The notes: generated from the sequence alone by a model not told the origin. A stretch of DNA of 64,000 nt from Natrarchaeobaculum aegyptiacum (GCF_002156705.1 NZ_CP019893.1:1674001-1738000); one strand, 5' to 3'; numbered from the stretch's first letter, positions 17,606 through 26,864 are shown. Translations and numbers: made by a program.

Positions 17606-18028
17606 TCAGTCCAGAAACCGCGACTGAACGTCCTCGGTCGGCATCATACACTGGTCTTTCTGGCCGAAGATGCGATAGCGGTTGGCCGCGACGACGTCGT
17701 AGCCCCAGTCTCTGAGCCGTCGCGGGAGGAAGCGAAGCGGACGGGCCAGCGCGTAGACGCCGCCGAGGATGGCCGCGATCCGGATCACCGCCCCGGACTT
17801 GACGTAGACCTTCTTGCCTTCGATCAGGACGATCGAATCCAGGTCGTGGTCATCGAGGCCGTGTTCGGCGAGCAGGTGCTCGCCTACCTCGGACTGTAAC
17901 GACGCGAAGTGAAACCGTCCTGCCGGATCTCGAGGGATCAAAAACTGCACGAACCCGGTGCAGAGGTTACAGACGCCGTCGAAGAGGACGATCGGGTCGT
18001 CGGCCGGGATCTCGAGTTCCTCGCCCAT
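17606..18028 (-). CDS. DCC-family thiol-disulfide oxidoreductase-like protein (DUF393)
   Basis: The 140-residue protein has the family motif DGVCNLCTGFVQFLIPRD near the N-terminus, with the CxxC-like pair in a thioredoxin-fold-like setting, and ends with a conserved NRYRIFGQKDQCMMPTED. The family name comes from the D-x-x-C-x-x-C signature. It sits 102 bp downstream of an HTTM membrane protein gene on the same strand, a pairing that recurs in many genomes and that suggests a shared membrane-linked redox or carboxylation role. Substrate unknown. Confidence 0.85.
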   Translation of the reverse strand: MGEELEIPADDPIVLFDGVCNLCTGFVQFLIPRDPAGRFHFASLQSEVGEHLLAEHGLDDHDLDSIVLIEGKKVYVKSGAVIRIAAILGGVYALARPLRFLPRRLRDWGYDVVAANRYRIFGQKDQCMMPTEDVQSRFLD

Positions 18029-18130
18029 CTGATACCTGTGATATGGGTCGGGCGTAATTCAGCGTTCCGGTCACTCGCCACCGTCACTCGGGGTCCATCG
18101 ACGCGTTCCGGTCACGTCTCCGCTCGAGCG

Positions 18131-19744
18131 TCACTCGTCGTCCGGTGGCGGCTGGATCTCTCCCGGCTCGGTATCGCCGCAGCCGTGCCGGTAGAGGAGC
18201 CTCGTACTGGTATCCCGATCTTCGGGCGTCGTAATGCTGTCCATGGTGATGTCTTCCATGACGTCGTACATGTTGACCCGCTCGAGTTCGACGTCGTGTT
18301 CCTCCGCCCAGGTGGTGCAGTAGTATTCGGCGAGTTCGATGTGCGCGCCGTTCTGGCGGTCGTCGGAGGCGTGCCGGCGGACGCTGTTCATGTAGAACCG
18401 TTCGCGATAGGTGTCGTACTGGAGCTGTAGCTCCTCGTCGGGACGGTCGTAGGTCAACGGTCGTTCGTTGTAGACGTCGATCCGATCGCCGTCGGCCGTC
18501 TCGGCCGGGAAGACGTAGTACCGGTCCGTCGTCCGCGGCGTCGGCGCGAAGACGGTCCACGGTGGCTGATCGACGTTCAGCTTCCCCATCGTCTCGTCGG
18601 CGTGGTCCGCGGTCGTCTCCGCCGGTCCAAAATTACCGACCGGCGTGTGCGTCACGAGCGCCACGAGGATCGTCGCGATGACGACCAGCGCCAGCCCGAC
18701 GGTGTAGACGCTCGACTTCACTGTACGGTAGCGCTCGTCGTCGACCTCGAGTCGCGGGACGACCGCTGCAACGCTTTCGAGCCGCGAGAGCCGATCCAGG
18801 AGTCGAACGCGGAGGTGGTCGATCCCGAGGCGCTCGAGGACGCGTTTCCCGTCGTCCCAGAACTGTGCCTGCAGGAAGAGGATCAGCGCTGCCATCGCGA
18901 CGAACGCGAACGCGCCGATCCGGACGGTGATGGCGAACGAGAAGTGCCCGATCAGGAACATCCCGACCAGCGCCATCCGCGGGCGGCCGACCAGCAGGAT
19001 GAGCAGTGGCGAGAGCAAGAGCATGTAGAACCAGGCCAGCCCGCCGAGCTGGAGCAACGTGGGGAACTCCCGGATGTACTCCGCGAGCAGGAACGTCATG
19101 TCGTCCAGCCCGAGCACTTTCGGGGCGGCCTCGCCGGTGAGCCAGAGCTCGTCCTGGGTCTTGTGATAGCCGTTGAGGAAGTACATGTAGACCATCTGAC
19201 CAAGGATGAGCGCCGAGGCGACGCCCGAAACCGACGCCCGGGAGGCGCGATCACGGTGGACGGCGTCGATCGACCACCGTTCGCCGAGCGGGAGGAAGAT
19301 CGCCCAGAACAGCATCAGCCGGTAGAGGACGTCCGCGTAGCTCGTCACCGCCGGGTTGTGAAAGTCAGTCGAGATGACGAACAGGAACGCGGCGATCGTC
19401 GCGAATCGAGTCTTGTACCCGAGTATCAACGGGATCGCCACCAGCGCCTGCAGGACGAACAGCCCGGCGATCAGCGTCGGATCGGAGGTCAAAAAGAAGA
19501 CCGAGAACGCGTTGTCGGGCGTCATCTCCATCGCCAGCGACTGGGGCATCACGCCGTCGTCGGTGTAGTAGAACGAGAAGTTTCGACTTCGAAGGAACAC
19601 GTCGGCGAGCAACAGCAAGCCGAAGAACACGCGAAAGACCGCGAGCGACCGGGTATCGATACGGACGCAGTCGCGAGCGTTCCGGCCGATCCGCTCGAGC
19701 GTGGGCGAGCTGGCGGCCGCGGGGAGGGACACGTCAGGTTTCAT
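18131..19744 (-). CDS. HTTM domain membrane protein (vitamin K-dependent gamma-carboxylase-like)
   Basis: The 537-residue protein (ATG at 19744) has about nine to ten membrane segments in its first 380 residues, beginning with RSLAVFRVFFGLLLLADVFLRSRNFSFYYTDDGVMP and ending near TVGLALVVIATILVALVTHTP. The central LMLFWAIFLPLGERWSIDAV and FYMLLLSPLLILLVGRPR are HTTM-like. The C-terminal 150 residues are extracellular or periplasmic-side and acidic, with a Trp-rich TVFAPTPRTTDRYYVFPAE. HTTM resembles the membrane part of gamma-carboxylase, but activity in archaea is unproven. Adjacent to a DCC-family gene. Confidence 0.8.
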   Translation of the reverse strand: MKPDVSLPAAASSPTLERIGRNARDCVRIDTRSLAVFRVFFGLLLLADVFLRSRNFSFYYTDDGVMPQSLAMEMTPDNAFSVFFLTSDPTLIAGLFVLQALVAIPLILGYKTRFATIAAFLFVISTDFHNPAVTSYADVLYRLMLFWAIFLPLGERWSIDAVHRDRASRASVSGVASALILGQMVYMYFLNGYHKTQDELWLTGEAAPKVLGLDDMTFLLAEYIREFPTLLQLGGLAWFYMLLLSPLLILLVGRPRMALVGMFLIGHFSFAITVRIGAFAFVAMAALILFLQAQFWDDGKRVLERLGIDHLRVRLLDRLSRLESVAAVVPRLEVDDERYRTVKSSVYTVGLALVVIATILVALVTHTPVGNFGPAETTADHADETMGKLNVDQPPWTVFAPTPRTTDRYYVFPAETADGDRIDVYNERPLTYDRPDEELQLQYDTYRERFYMNSVRRHASDDRQNGAHIELAEYYCTTWAEEHDVELERVNMYDVMEDITMDSITTPEDRDTSTRLLYRHGCGDTEPGEIQPPPDDE

Positions 19745-19851
19745 TGTACGACCTGCTGGCACCGAGTCGGCCGTCCGTCAGTGCGACGACGGCCCGAGAG
19801 CTCGCCACACGTGCCCGCTCGTGGGTCACCGTCATGTTTCGACCCACGCTT

Positions 19852-19873
19852 GAACCCGTCAAATGACGGGTTC
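19852..19873. repeat. Perfect 9-bp inverted repeat (hairpin)
   Basis: GAACCCGTC (19852-19860) and GACGGGTTC (19865-19873) are exact reverse complements around AAAT. It is in the gap between the starts of the HTTM gene and the end of hef. No T run follows on either strand, so it is not a clear terminator. It could be a protein-binding site or a chance structure. Confidence 0.7.
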
Positions 19874-20020
19874 GGGGGGCTGGGGCCTCGAGCGTGGCGG
19901 TTACCGTACTGTCTCTCGAGTAGTCCCGAGCGACGTTACAAGTATTTTCTGTTCACGTCGCCGACAGTCGATCCGGACGACGACGCCGTCTCGACCCGCC
20001 AGTCGGTCACGCCGACCTGA

Positions 20021-22549
20021 TCATCCGGGCCCGGTGTACTCGCTCGCGGTCACTTCGCGGATCCGCTCTGCGGTCACCTGGCCGACGCCCTCGGCGTCCT
20101 GTAACTCGTCTTCGCTCGCCGTCATCACCGCTTCGACGGTGCCGAACTCCTCGAGCAGCGCCCGCGCGGTAACGGGCCCGATCTCGGCGATGGATGAGAC
20201 GACGTACTCCTGTTGTTCGCCGAGGGTCTTGGCCTGCTTCTCGCCGTGGACGGACACTTCACGACTCGAGAGCGTCTGTTCGCGGTCGGCGACGACGGCG
20301 AGTAGCTCCCTCGTATCGTCTTCGCCCTCGGTTCGCAGCACGCTCGCCCCGAAGTCGACGGCCAGACTCGAGAGTGCGCCGCGGATAGCGTTCGGGTGGA
20401 TGTCCCGCTGTTCGTAGAGCCCCTCACCCTCGACGATCACGACGGGACGGGAGTAGTGGCGAGCCATCGCGCCCACCTGCTCGAAGACCGAGCGGTCGCC
20501 GCCGACGAGCGAGTCGACGAAGTCCGCGACTGACTTGCGCTCGACGACGACGCGATCTGACAGGACGTAGTCGCCGACCGAGAGCGTCTCGAGCCGGATC
20601 TCGACCTCGTCGCGTCTCGAGAGGTCGCGGGCGATGTTGGCGTCCATCTCGCGCTGGTCGGCGACGATCTGGACCGTCTCGCCGTCGGCGTGCGGGACCG
20701 GTGGTTCTGTCGCCGGTTCGGTTTCGGACCCCTCGTGGTGGTCGCCCTCGTCACCCGCTGGACCGTCGCCACCGCCACTGTCGGCTCCTCCTGAGTCGTC
20801 GGCACTCGAGGCCGCCTCGGCGGCGAAGTCTGCGAGGCCGGGCTGGCGCGCACCCCCTTCGTTTCGACTGGAGATCTCGCCGACTGCGTCGGGGTCGGTG
20901 CGGCTCTCGCTCGTGGCGGCTCCATCGTCGTGCCCGTAGTCGCGGTCACCGTCGCCGTCGAAATCCGACAGCGCCTGCTGGGAGTCGTCGAGTTCGTCCT
21001 CGAGCGTCTCGGCCATCCCTTTCAACTCCCTGAGTTCCGACTCCATCTCCTTCTCGCGCCGGCGTGAGATCCAGAAGTAGGCCTCGTCACGGGTGTCTTC
21101 GGCCATCAGGACGACGACGCGCCCCTCGGACTGGCGGCCGGTTCGGCCCTTGCGCTGGATCGAGCGAATCGCCGTCGGGACGGGTTCGTAGAACAGCACG
21201 AGGTCGACCTCGGGGACGTCAAGCCCCTCCTCGGCGACCGACGTCGAGACGAGAACCTCGAACTCGCCGGCCCGGAAGTCGTTCAGGACTTCCTGCTGTT
21301 GCGTCTGGGTCATCCCGTCGGAGCCCTCACGGTCGCCCTGCCCGACGAATCGCTTGGCCTCGAAACTCTCCGAGAGGAAGTCCGTCAGCGCCTCCGCGGT
21401 GTCCCGGGACTCGGTGAAGACGATCACTCGCTCGCCCCCCTCGAGTCCCAGCGTCTCGGCGAGCAGCATTCGCGTCTTGCGGTACTTGGGGTGTAACTTG
21501 TCGAAGTCCTCGGCGCGACGCATCGCCTCGCGCACTCGTGGATCACTCACGAGTCGCTGGCTGGCCTTCGAGGCACCCGAGGAGCGCGCCTGGTTGCGCT
21601 GGCGCTCGAAGTACCGCCGAAGGGCCTCGACGCTCTGGGTCTCGACCAGCGTGACCGCCTGCCGGAGCTTCATCACCTCGGCGTGGATCGACATCCCCTC
21701 GTACCCCTCCGACTGGTCGTTGTTCATCAGTTTCTGCAACTCCGCGCGCATTCGATTGAGGTCCTTCTGGGACTGGTCGGGCTGGGTCGAGGACGCCACG
21801 CCCAGTTCTTTTAGCTTCTCGAGACGCTCGCGGATTACCTCGTTCAGCGCGTCCCGGATCTCCATGACCTCGTCGGGGAGGTCGATGCGCTCCCACTCGA
21901 CGTCGGTGTCGTGGGTGAACTCGGCGACGTCGGCGTCTTCCTCGGTCATCACCTCGACGTCGCGGATACCGAGGTTGTCACAGACCTCGAGGATGGCCTC
22001 CTCGTCACCACCCGGCGAGGCGCTCATCCCGGTCACGAGCGGGTCGCGGGCGTCGGCGTGGTAGCGTTCGGCGATGTAGTTGTAGGCGTAGTCGCCGGTC
22101 GCCCGATGACACTCGTCGAAGGTGCAGTGGGTGACGTCTGCGAGGGAAATCCGGCTCCCGACGAGGTCGTTCTCGATCACCTGTGGGGTGGCCATCACGA
22201 CCGTGGCCTGTTCCCACGTCGCGGCGCGATCGTCGGGACTGACGTCGCCGGTAAACACGACGATCTCCTCGTCGGGTATCTGGAGGGCCTCGCGGTAGAA
22301 GTCGGCGTGTTGCTGGACGAGCGGTTTGGTGGGTGCGAGCATCAGTGCTTTGCCGCCGACCTCGTCGAGCCGGCGGGCGGTCACGAGCAGACTGACAGTC
22401 GTCTTGCCCAGCCCCGTCGGGAGACAGACGAGCGTGTGATCGTTTGCAGCCGTCCCCGCCAGCTGAAGCTGGTAGAGTCGCCGCTCGAGGAAGTTCGGCT
22501 CGAGCAGCGGGTGCTCGACAGAGGGGGGTCCCTCGTCCGTCGTAGCCAT
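20021..22549 (-). CDS. hef: Hef: helicase-associated fork-structure nuclease (FANCM/XPF family)
   Basis: The start ATG at 22549 (MATTDEGPPSVEHPLLEPNFLERRLYQ) is chosen because a CTTATTC box lies 24-30 nt upstream and the following sequence matches family N-termini. The 842-residue protein has an SF2 helicase part with Walker A CLPTGLGKTTVS, a DECH box (TFDECHRATGDY), SAS motif (GMSASPGG) and motif VI IQRKGRTGRQSEG. The C-terminal XPF nuclease part has ADQREMDANIARDLSR and VERKSVADFVDS (ERKxxxD active site), then two helix-hairpin-helix motifs. A disordered acidic linker (residues about 565-690) joins them. Hef processes stalled forks. Confidence 0.95.
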   Translation of the reverse strand: MATTDEGPPSVEHPLLEPNFLERRLYQLQLAGTAANDHTLVCLPTGLGKTTVSLLVTARRLDEVGGKALMLAPTKPLVQQHADFYREALQIPDEEIVVFTGDVSPDDRAATWEQATVVMATPQVIENDLVGSRISLADVTHCTFDECHRATGDYAYNYIAERYHADARDPLVTGMSASPGGDEEAILEVCDNLGIRDVEVMTEEDADVAEFTHDTDVEWERIDLPDEVMEIRDALNEVIRERLEKLKELGVASSTQPDQSQKDLNRMRAELQKLMNNDQSEGYEGMSIHAEVMKLRQAVTLVETQSVEALRRYFERQRNQARSSGASKASQRLVSDPRVREAMRRAEDFDKLHPKYRKTRMLLAETLGLEGGERVIVFTESRDTAEALTDFLSESFEAKRFVGQGDREGSDGMTQTQQQEVLNDFRAGEFEVLVSTSVAEEGLDVPEVDLVLFYEPVPTAIRSIQRKGRTGRQSEGRVVVLMAEDTRDEAYFWISRRREKEMESELRELKGMAETLEDELDDSQQALSDFDGDGDRDYGHDDGAATSESRTDPDAVGEISSRNEGGARQPGLADFAAEAASSADDSGGADSGGGDGPAGDEGDHHEGSETEPATEPPVPHADGETVQIVADQREMDANIARDLSRRDEVEIRLETLSVGDYVLSDRVVVERKSVADFVDSLVGGDRSVFEQVGAMARHYSRPVVIVEGEGLYEQRDIHPNAIRGALSSLAVDFGASVLRTEGEDDTRELLAVVADREQTLSSREVSVHGEKQAKTLGEQQEYVVSSIAEIGPVTARALLEEFGTVEAVMTASEDELQDAEGVGQVTAERIREVTASEYTGPG

Positions 22550-22572
22550 TGGCGGCGATTCGCCACCGCGCC

Positions 22573-22579
22573 GAATAAG
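22573..22579 (-). promoter_or_regulatory. TATA-like box of hef
   Basis: CTTATTC on the minus strand is 24-30 nt upstream of the hef ATG, consistent with a leaderless transcript. Confidence 0.45.
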
Positions 22580-22701
22580 GGTTCTTGTACCGCGGTGAAA
22601 GTGATAGCCGGGCCGCGGTCTGGTCGCGACCGCGGCCGGAAACCCGGCCGGATCGCCCGCCTCGCCAACCACTATCTCGCTCGAGCAGCAACCCCCGTTC
22701 G

Positions 22702-23295
22702 ATGCCGACCTACGACGTCGACTCGCTCACGCCTCGCGACCTCGCCCGGATCGTCAAGTCCGCAGTCTCACCGCGGCCGATCGCCTGGGTCTCGACCACG
22801 AGTCCCGACGGCGTCGACAACCTCGCTCCCTTCAGTACCTACAACTACGTCTCCTCGACCGAGCCCGTGGTTCACTTCTCGACGCCCGCAGTCGAGGACG
22901 GCGAGCGCAAGGACACCCCACGGAACGCCCTCGAGACCGGAGAGTTCGCGGTCAACGTCGTCACCGCCGACCTGCTCGAGTCGATGGACCAGACGGCGGC
23001 CCCTCTCCCGCCCGACGAGAGCGAGTTCGACGCCGCCGGCCTCGAGCGTGCCCCCTGCGAGACGATCGACCCGCCGCGAGTCGCCGACGCCGTCGTCACC
23101 TTCGAGTGTACGCTCTACGACTCGATGGAAATCCGGAGCGGCTTCACGATCTTCGGCGACGTCGAGTACGTCCACGCCGACGAGTCGGTCCTCACCGACG
23201 GGAAGGTCGACGCGACGAAGATCGACACCGTCGGTCGCCTCGGCGGCCCCTTCTACTCGGTTTCGGACCCACTCGAGTTCGAGCGCCAGTTCTGA
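22702..23295 (+). CDS. Flavin reductase-like domain protein (FMN-binding split barrel)
   Basis: The 197-residue protein starts MPTYDVDSLTPRDLARIVKSAVSPRPIAWVSTTSPDGVDNLAPFS, the classic opening of the flavin reductase (HpaC/DIM6-NTAB-like) split barrel. Conserved SPRPIAWVST, DNLAPFSTYN, and ETGEFAVNVVTADLLESM lie in the FMN-binding face, and GRLGGPFYSVSD closes the domain. Haloarchaeal relatives are annotated as flavoprotein oxidoreductases with unknown partner. It is monocistronic and divergent from hef. Confidence 0.88.
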   Translation: MPTYDVDSLTPRDLARIVKSAVSPRPIAWVSTTSPDGVDNLAPFSTYNYVSSTEPVVHFSTPAVEDGERKDTPRNALETGEFAVNVVTADLLESMDQTAAPLPPDESEFDAAGLERAPCETIDPPRVADAVVTFECTLYDSMEIRSGFTIFGDVEYVHADESVLTDGKVDATKIDTVGRLGGPFYSVSDPLEFERQF

Positions 23296-23441
23296 GGGCG
23301 TCGTGGTTTCTGGGATAGACCGATACAGCCGACCACGCATGGGCGGCTCGCACGGGCCCGTCGCCCGGTCGGGTTCGGCCACCTGCCGTGACGATGCTGG
23401 TCCAGCCCCGGACTCAAGCCCCTCGAGTCCCTACACGCACC

Positions 23442-23942
23442 ATGAGCACGCCGACCAGCACCAGTCGACTTCCCGACCGCGACGCGCTGCCGTGGGCGGT
23501 CGCGTTCGTGATCCTCGTCAATCTCGTCGGCAGCGTTCCGGGCGTCCTCTCGAGTCCCGACAGCGCCTGGTTTCGCACGCTCGAGCAGCCGTGGTTCTAC
23601 CCGCCGTCCATCGCGTTCCCGATCGCCTGGACGGCGCTGTTCACCCTGATGGGGGTCGCCCTCTGGCTCGTCTGGCGTCGCGATGCGTCCGGCCGCCGAC
23701 TCGCGCTGGGCCTGTTCGTCGTCCAGATGGTGTTCAACGTCGCGTGGACGCCCGCGTTCTTCGCACTCGAGAACTTACTCGCCGGGCTGGTAGTCATCGT
23801 TCCCCTCTGGGTACTGATCGTCGCGACGATCCTCGCCTTCCGCCGGGTCGACTGGCGCGCGGCGGCGTTACTCGTTCCCTACCTCCTCTGGGTGACGTTC
23901 GCGACCGTGCTCAATTTCGAGCTGTGGCGGCTGAACGCTTGA
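23442..23942 (+). CDS. tspO: TspO/MBR family tryptophan-rich sensory protein
   Basis: The start ATG is at 23442; upstream residues (MTMLVQPRTQ) look like leader. The 166-residue protein has five membrane segments and the family residues: the PWFYPPSIAFPIAWTALFTLMGVALWLVW segment (the PPxxxFPxxWTxLY signature), then FNVAWTPAFFALENLLAGLVVIV and a last VPYLLWVTFATVLNFELWRLN (the PYLxWVxFAxxLNxxxxxLN signature). TspO proteins bind porphyrins and act in the membrane on tetrapyrrole stress; the function in haloarchaea is not established. It stands between unrelated genes. Confidence 0.93.
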   Translation: MSTPTSTSRLPDRDALPWAVAFVILVNLVGSVPGVLSSPDSAWFRTLEQPWFYPPSIAFPIAWTALFTLMGVALWLVWRRDASGRRLALGLFVVQMVFNVAWTPAFFALENLLAGLVVIVPLWVLIVATILAFRRVDWRAAALLVPYLLWVTFATVLNFELWRLNA

Positions 23943-23957
23943 GGTTCGGGGTCGAGA

Positions 23958-24962
23958 TTAAAACTCCTCGAGACGCCGCGGTCGATCTGACGCGACTGCG
24001 TGTGCCAGACACTCGGCGTCCGTCTGGATCGGGTACTGCAGCACTCGCTCGGGCTGCTCGACCACCCGGCCAACCAGGAGTTCGGCACCGCGGGCGACGG
24101 GGTTCCAGGTGTCGTAGTACGCCTCGTAGACGTCCGCCATCTCCGCACACTCCATGTACTGCAGGAGATAGGTGCCGTCCGATCGGCGTTCGACGAAGAT
24201 CGTCTCGGTGAACATCGCCTCACGCTCGAGCATCTCGGCGCTCCAGTCCTCGATCGGCCCGAGGTGCCAGTCGTCGACCACGACGCGCCGGGAGAGCCAC
24301 TCGAGCCAGTCGGCGAGGCGTTCTCCCATCCCCGGTCGCAGCTTCATGCTCACGAGTGCGACGTCGACCGATTCGGCCTTCTGCGTCGACCCCGCTGACT
24401 CGACCGCCCCTGTCGATTCCGACCCGGTGACGATCAGTCGTCCCGCGTCGCCGTCTGTGCCCGGGACTGGCGCCGTCGACCGCGGCCGATCCGGATGAGC
24501 GGCGTGGATCGGCGGCTCTCGCGTCACGATTAGTTCGTCGCCCAGCGCCTCGTGTTCCAGCGGAAACGCCCGCTCGAGCCTCCCCACGGGGTCGTCGACG
24601 GCCGCGAGAACGGATCGCGGCACCTCGACGTACCACGCGAGCGACGACTCCTCACCCCCTCGATCGAGAAACAGCGACGCAGTCGCCGCTCTCTCGAGTC
24701 CGAGGAGTCGGTTTGCGTTCCGGTCGTCCTCGTCGTTGCGCCTCTCGAGGCTGGTACGAGCGGCCTTGCGAACGGCTTCGATCTGGCCTGGATCGATCCG
24801 ACGGCGGAGGAGAAACGCCGTCGCGTGGCGTTCGGTCGCCGCCGGTTCCGTTCGGGCTCGCGACCTGCCCCGCGTCTTCGTCCAGCCGTACGCCGCCGCG
24901 CCGACGATCGCGCCGCAGAGCAGTCCGTACCCGAGCCATCGCCGCCGGGAGTGGGTCTTCAT
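23958..24962 (-). CDS. Membrane-anchored protein with two DUF6176-like domains
   Basis: The 334-residue protein has a short anchor helix (LGYGLLCGAIVGAAAYGW) at residues 10-27. Two similar halves follow. The first (RHATAFLLRRRIDPGQIEAVRKAARTSLERR ... ATASLFLDRGGEESSLAWYVEVP) and the second (SVDVALVSMKLRPGMGERLADWLEWLSRR ... AMFTETIFVERRSDGTYLLQYMECAEMADVYEAYYD) share a strand-helix-strand plan. The second half matches DUF6176, a small haloarchaeal ferredoxin-like family. The function is not known. It is convergent with tspO (15 nt gap). Confidence 0.7.
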   Translation of the reverse strand: MKTHSRRRWLGYGLLCGAIVGAAAYGWTKTRGRSRARTEPAATERHATAFLLRRRIDPGQIEAVRKAARTSLERRNDEDDRNANRLLGLERAATASLFLDRGGEESSLAWYVEVPRSVLAAVDDPVGRLERAFPLEHEALGDELIVTREPPIHAAHPDRPRSTAPVPGTDGDAGRLIVTGSESTGAVESAGSTQKAESVDVALVSMKLRPGMGERLADWLEWLSRRVVVDDWHLGPIEDWSAEMLEREAMFTETIFVERRSDGTYLLQYMECAEMADVYEAYYDTWNPVARGAELLVGRVVEQPERVLQYPIQTDAECLAHAVASDRPRRLEEF

Positions 24963-25043
24963 ATCTGTCAGTTCGGCGCGTCGTTCGATCGACCTGATCC
25001 CGAATACTATCGCGAGCTTAAGAGGATAGTCGAGTACCGGAGA

Positions 25044-25634
25044 TCAGACCGGCCCGAACTCGAGCGCCAGGAATGCCAGCGTCGCGGCGAAGATCGGGAT
25101 CGTCAGGTTGTCGTCGACGATGAACTCGCGGTAGCGGAGAGTGACGCCGTCGGCGACCGTCGCGCCGACGGCTGCGGCCACGACCGCGAGCGGCGACGCC
25201 CAGAGGAACGGGGCGGCGAGGAGGGCGCTGACGACGAACATCGTCACGAGCACTGTCGGCCCCTTCACGGTCCGGAGCGAATCGTCCGAGACCGCGCCGC
25301 TAATCGGGTCGCCGATCGCGAGCATCAACATCGCTGGCAGGGCGATCTGGGGGTCGAACAGCACGACGACGACCGTCATGCTCACCATGTAGTAGCCGTA
25401 GCCGGCGAACTGGTCAGCCTCGTACTCGCGGGTAAGTTTCTCGTAGATCCACCACTCGAGGCCGACCCGGAGCCGGAGGAACTCGAGGCCGATCGCCCCC
25501 AGCGCGAGGGCAACCATCAGGAGTCGGAACAGGTCCCACGTGAGGCCGAGTTCGAGCCAGTCGGCGAGCAACCAGAGGGCGACCAGCCCGGAGCCGCTGG
25601 CGTGGACGAGCCGCCGTTTGAGTTCGTCGGCCAT
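25044..25634 (-). CDS. Dolichol kinase / phosphatidate cytidylyltransferase-like membrane protein (SEC59-type)
   Basis: The 196-residue protein has about six membrane segments, with the early KRRLVHASGSGLVALWLLADW and the signature AMLMLAIGDPISGAVSDDSLRTVKGPTVLVT, where the GDxxxxxxGxxxxxRxxKGPT stretch is typical of dolichol/phytol kinases and CTP:phosphatidate cytidylyltransferase-like proteins that use CTP or ATP. The second signature GATVADGVTLRYREFIVDDNLTIPI contains a DGVT-like turn in place of the expected loop. It should phosphorylate or activate an isoprenoid or lipid alcohol in the membrane; the substrate is unknown. Confidence 0.85.
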   Translation of the reverse strand: MADELKRRLVHASGSGLVALWLLADWLELGLTWDLFRLLMVALALGAIGLEFLRLRVGLEWWIYEKLTREYEADQFAGYGYYMVSMTVVVVLFDPQIALPAMLMLAIGDPISGAVSDDSLRTVKGPTVLVTMFVVSALLAAPFLWASPLAVVAAAVGATVADGVTLRYREFIVDDNLTIPIFAATLAFLALEFGPV

Positions 25635-25740
25635 CAGATCACCCCTCGAAGGTCGTGACCTTCAGTCCGTCGGTAGTGCTCTCGATTCAGACTCGCCCAC
25701 TTGCCCGCTCGCCGGTCGTCGGTTGTCGACCCTGCCCGCC

Positions 25741-26742
25741 TCAGTCGCCGGGCTGGCTCGCTGCCGGAGCATCCGTCGCTCGATCCGGAACCGCCGTGTT
25801 CGCGGCCGCGTTCGGCTCACTCGATGTGAGGGACTCGAGTCGGCCGACGAGCGTGCTGCTGACGATCTGCTGGGCGACGTGGAACGCCGTAATCGCGGCG
25901 ACGATTGCGCCGCCGCCGAACACTGCGCCGACCATCACGGCGACGCTCATGTTCTTCATCGAACTCGCGAAGAGGACGGTGACACACTCCTCGCGTTCCA
26001 TCCCGCGGGTGTACAGCGCGTAGGCGACCAGCCCGCTGAGACAGAGCGCGGCGACGGCGATGGTGGCGACGAACGCGAGCTGGATGGCCGAGACCGAGAG
26101 CGTCGAGCCGCCGACGGCGACGTAGATCAGCGCACCGAGCGTCGCGAGCGAAAACCCGTCGAGGTGCCGGTCGGAGACGGTTCCGTCGGGAACCAGATAC
26201 GCGAGCGCGCCCGCCACGAGGACGATCACGCCGAGTTCGACGACGAGGTCGGTCGTGGAGAGGCCGATCGCCGAGTCACCGAAGGTGGCGATGAGCGTCG
26301 GCATCACGACCGGTGCGAGGATCATCGAGACGAGGACAGTGACGGTCGCGAGCAGCGTGTTACCGCCACCGAGGCGCGTCCAGATGATCGAACTCCCGGC
26401 GGCGAGCGGTGCCGAGAGGACGACGAGGACGCCGAGCAGCAGTTCGCCGGAGAGGACGACCGACGCGACCGGGTAGAGCACGACCGGGACGAGCAGGTAG
26501 AGACAGCCGAGCGAGACGAGCACGGGCGTCGAGAGGTCTCGTGCCGTCACTTCCTCGAGGCTGAGGCCGTAGAAGGCCGTAAAGACGAGGCCGGCGACGA
26601 GCGCCGGAATGAGTGGCTGCAAGGGTGCGGCGAGGTCCGGGGCCGAGACCCCGGCGAGCGTCGCCGCGATCACGACGAGTAGCGAGTGATGCGTCTTGAG
26701 GGCGGTCCGGAGTGTGGGAGGGACGTTCCATCTGGGGGCCAT
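25741..26742 (-). CDS. Bile acid:sodium symporter-like (BASS) transporter
   Basis: The protein has 333 residues from ATG 26742; a GTG at 26778 would add 12 residues. It has nine to ten membrane segments, with a signature crossing-helix region VLVVLSAPLAAGSSIIWTRLGGGNTLLATVTV and a second LFASSMKNMSVAVMVGAVFGGGA, the paired broken-helix sites of the BASS/ArsB-like fold. The substrate cannot be read from sequence: bile acid family transporters carry organic anions, and Acr3 relatives carry arsenite. No Acr3 Cys is evident, so arsenite is less likely. The C-terminus ends in an Ala/Pro-rich tail. Divergent from PiT gene 26901. Confidence 0.8.
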   Translation of the reverse strand: MAPRWNVPPTLRTALKTHHSLLVVIAATLAGVSAPDLAAPLQPLIPALVAGLVFTAFYGLSLEEVTARDLSTPVLVSLGCLYLLVPVVLYPVASVVLSGELLLGVLVVLSAPLAAGSSIIWTRLGGGNTLLATVTVLVSMILAPVVMPTLIATFGDSAIGLSTTDLVVELGVIVLVAGALAYLVPDGTVSDRHLDGFSLATLGALIYVAVGGSTLSVSAIQLAFVATIAVAALCLSGLVAYALYTRGMEREECVTVLFASSMKNMSVAVMVGAVFGGGAIVAAITAFHVAQQIVSSTLVGRLESLTSSEPNAAANTAVPDRATDAPAASQPGD

Positions 26743-26864
26743 TCGTTGGACGATGTCGGCGAAAATTCGAGGTCTCACTCATAGGCCTTTCCACTCGCGT
26801 CGGGGCGGTCCGGAACCTGCCACCGTGCCGCCCGGAAACCGGTCACCGCGACGGGATCCCGTGA

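Noticed and set aside
18602-20020. A 472-residue plus-strand frame opposite the HTTM gene
   Set aside because: Translation is Glu/Arg/His/Gln-rich without domains; it is antisense to a clear membrane protein.
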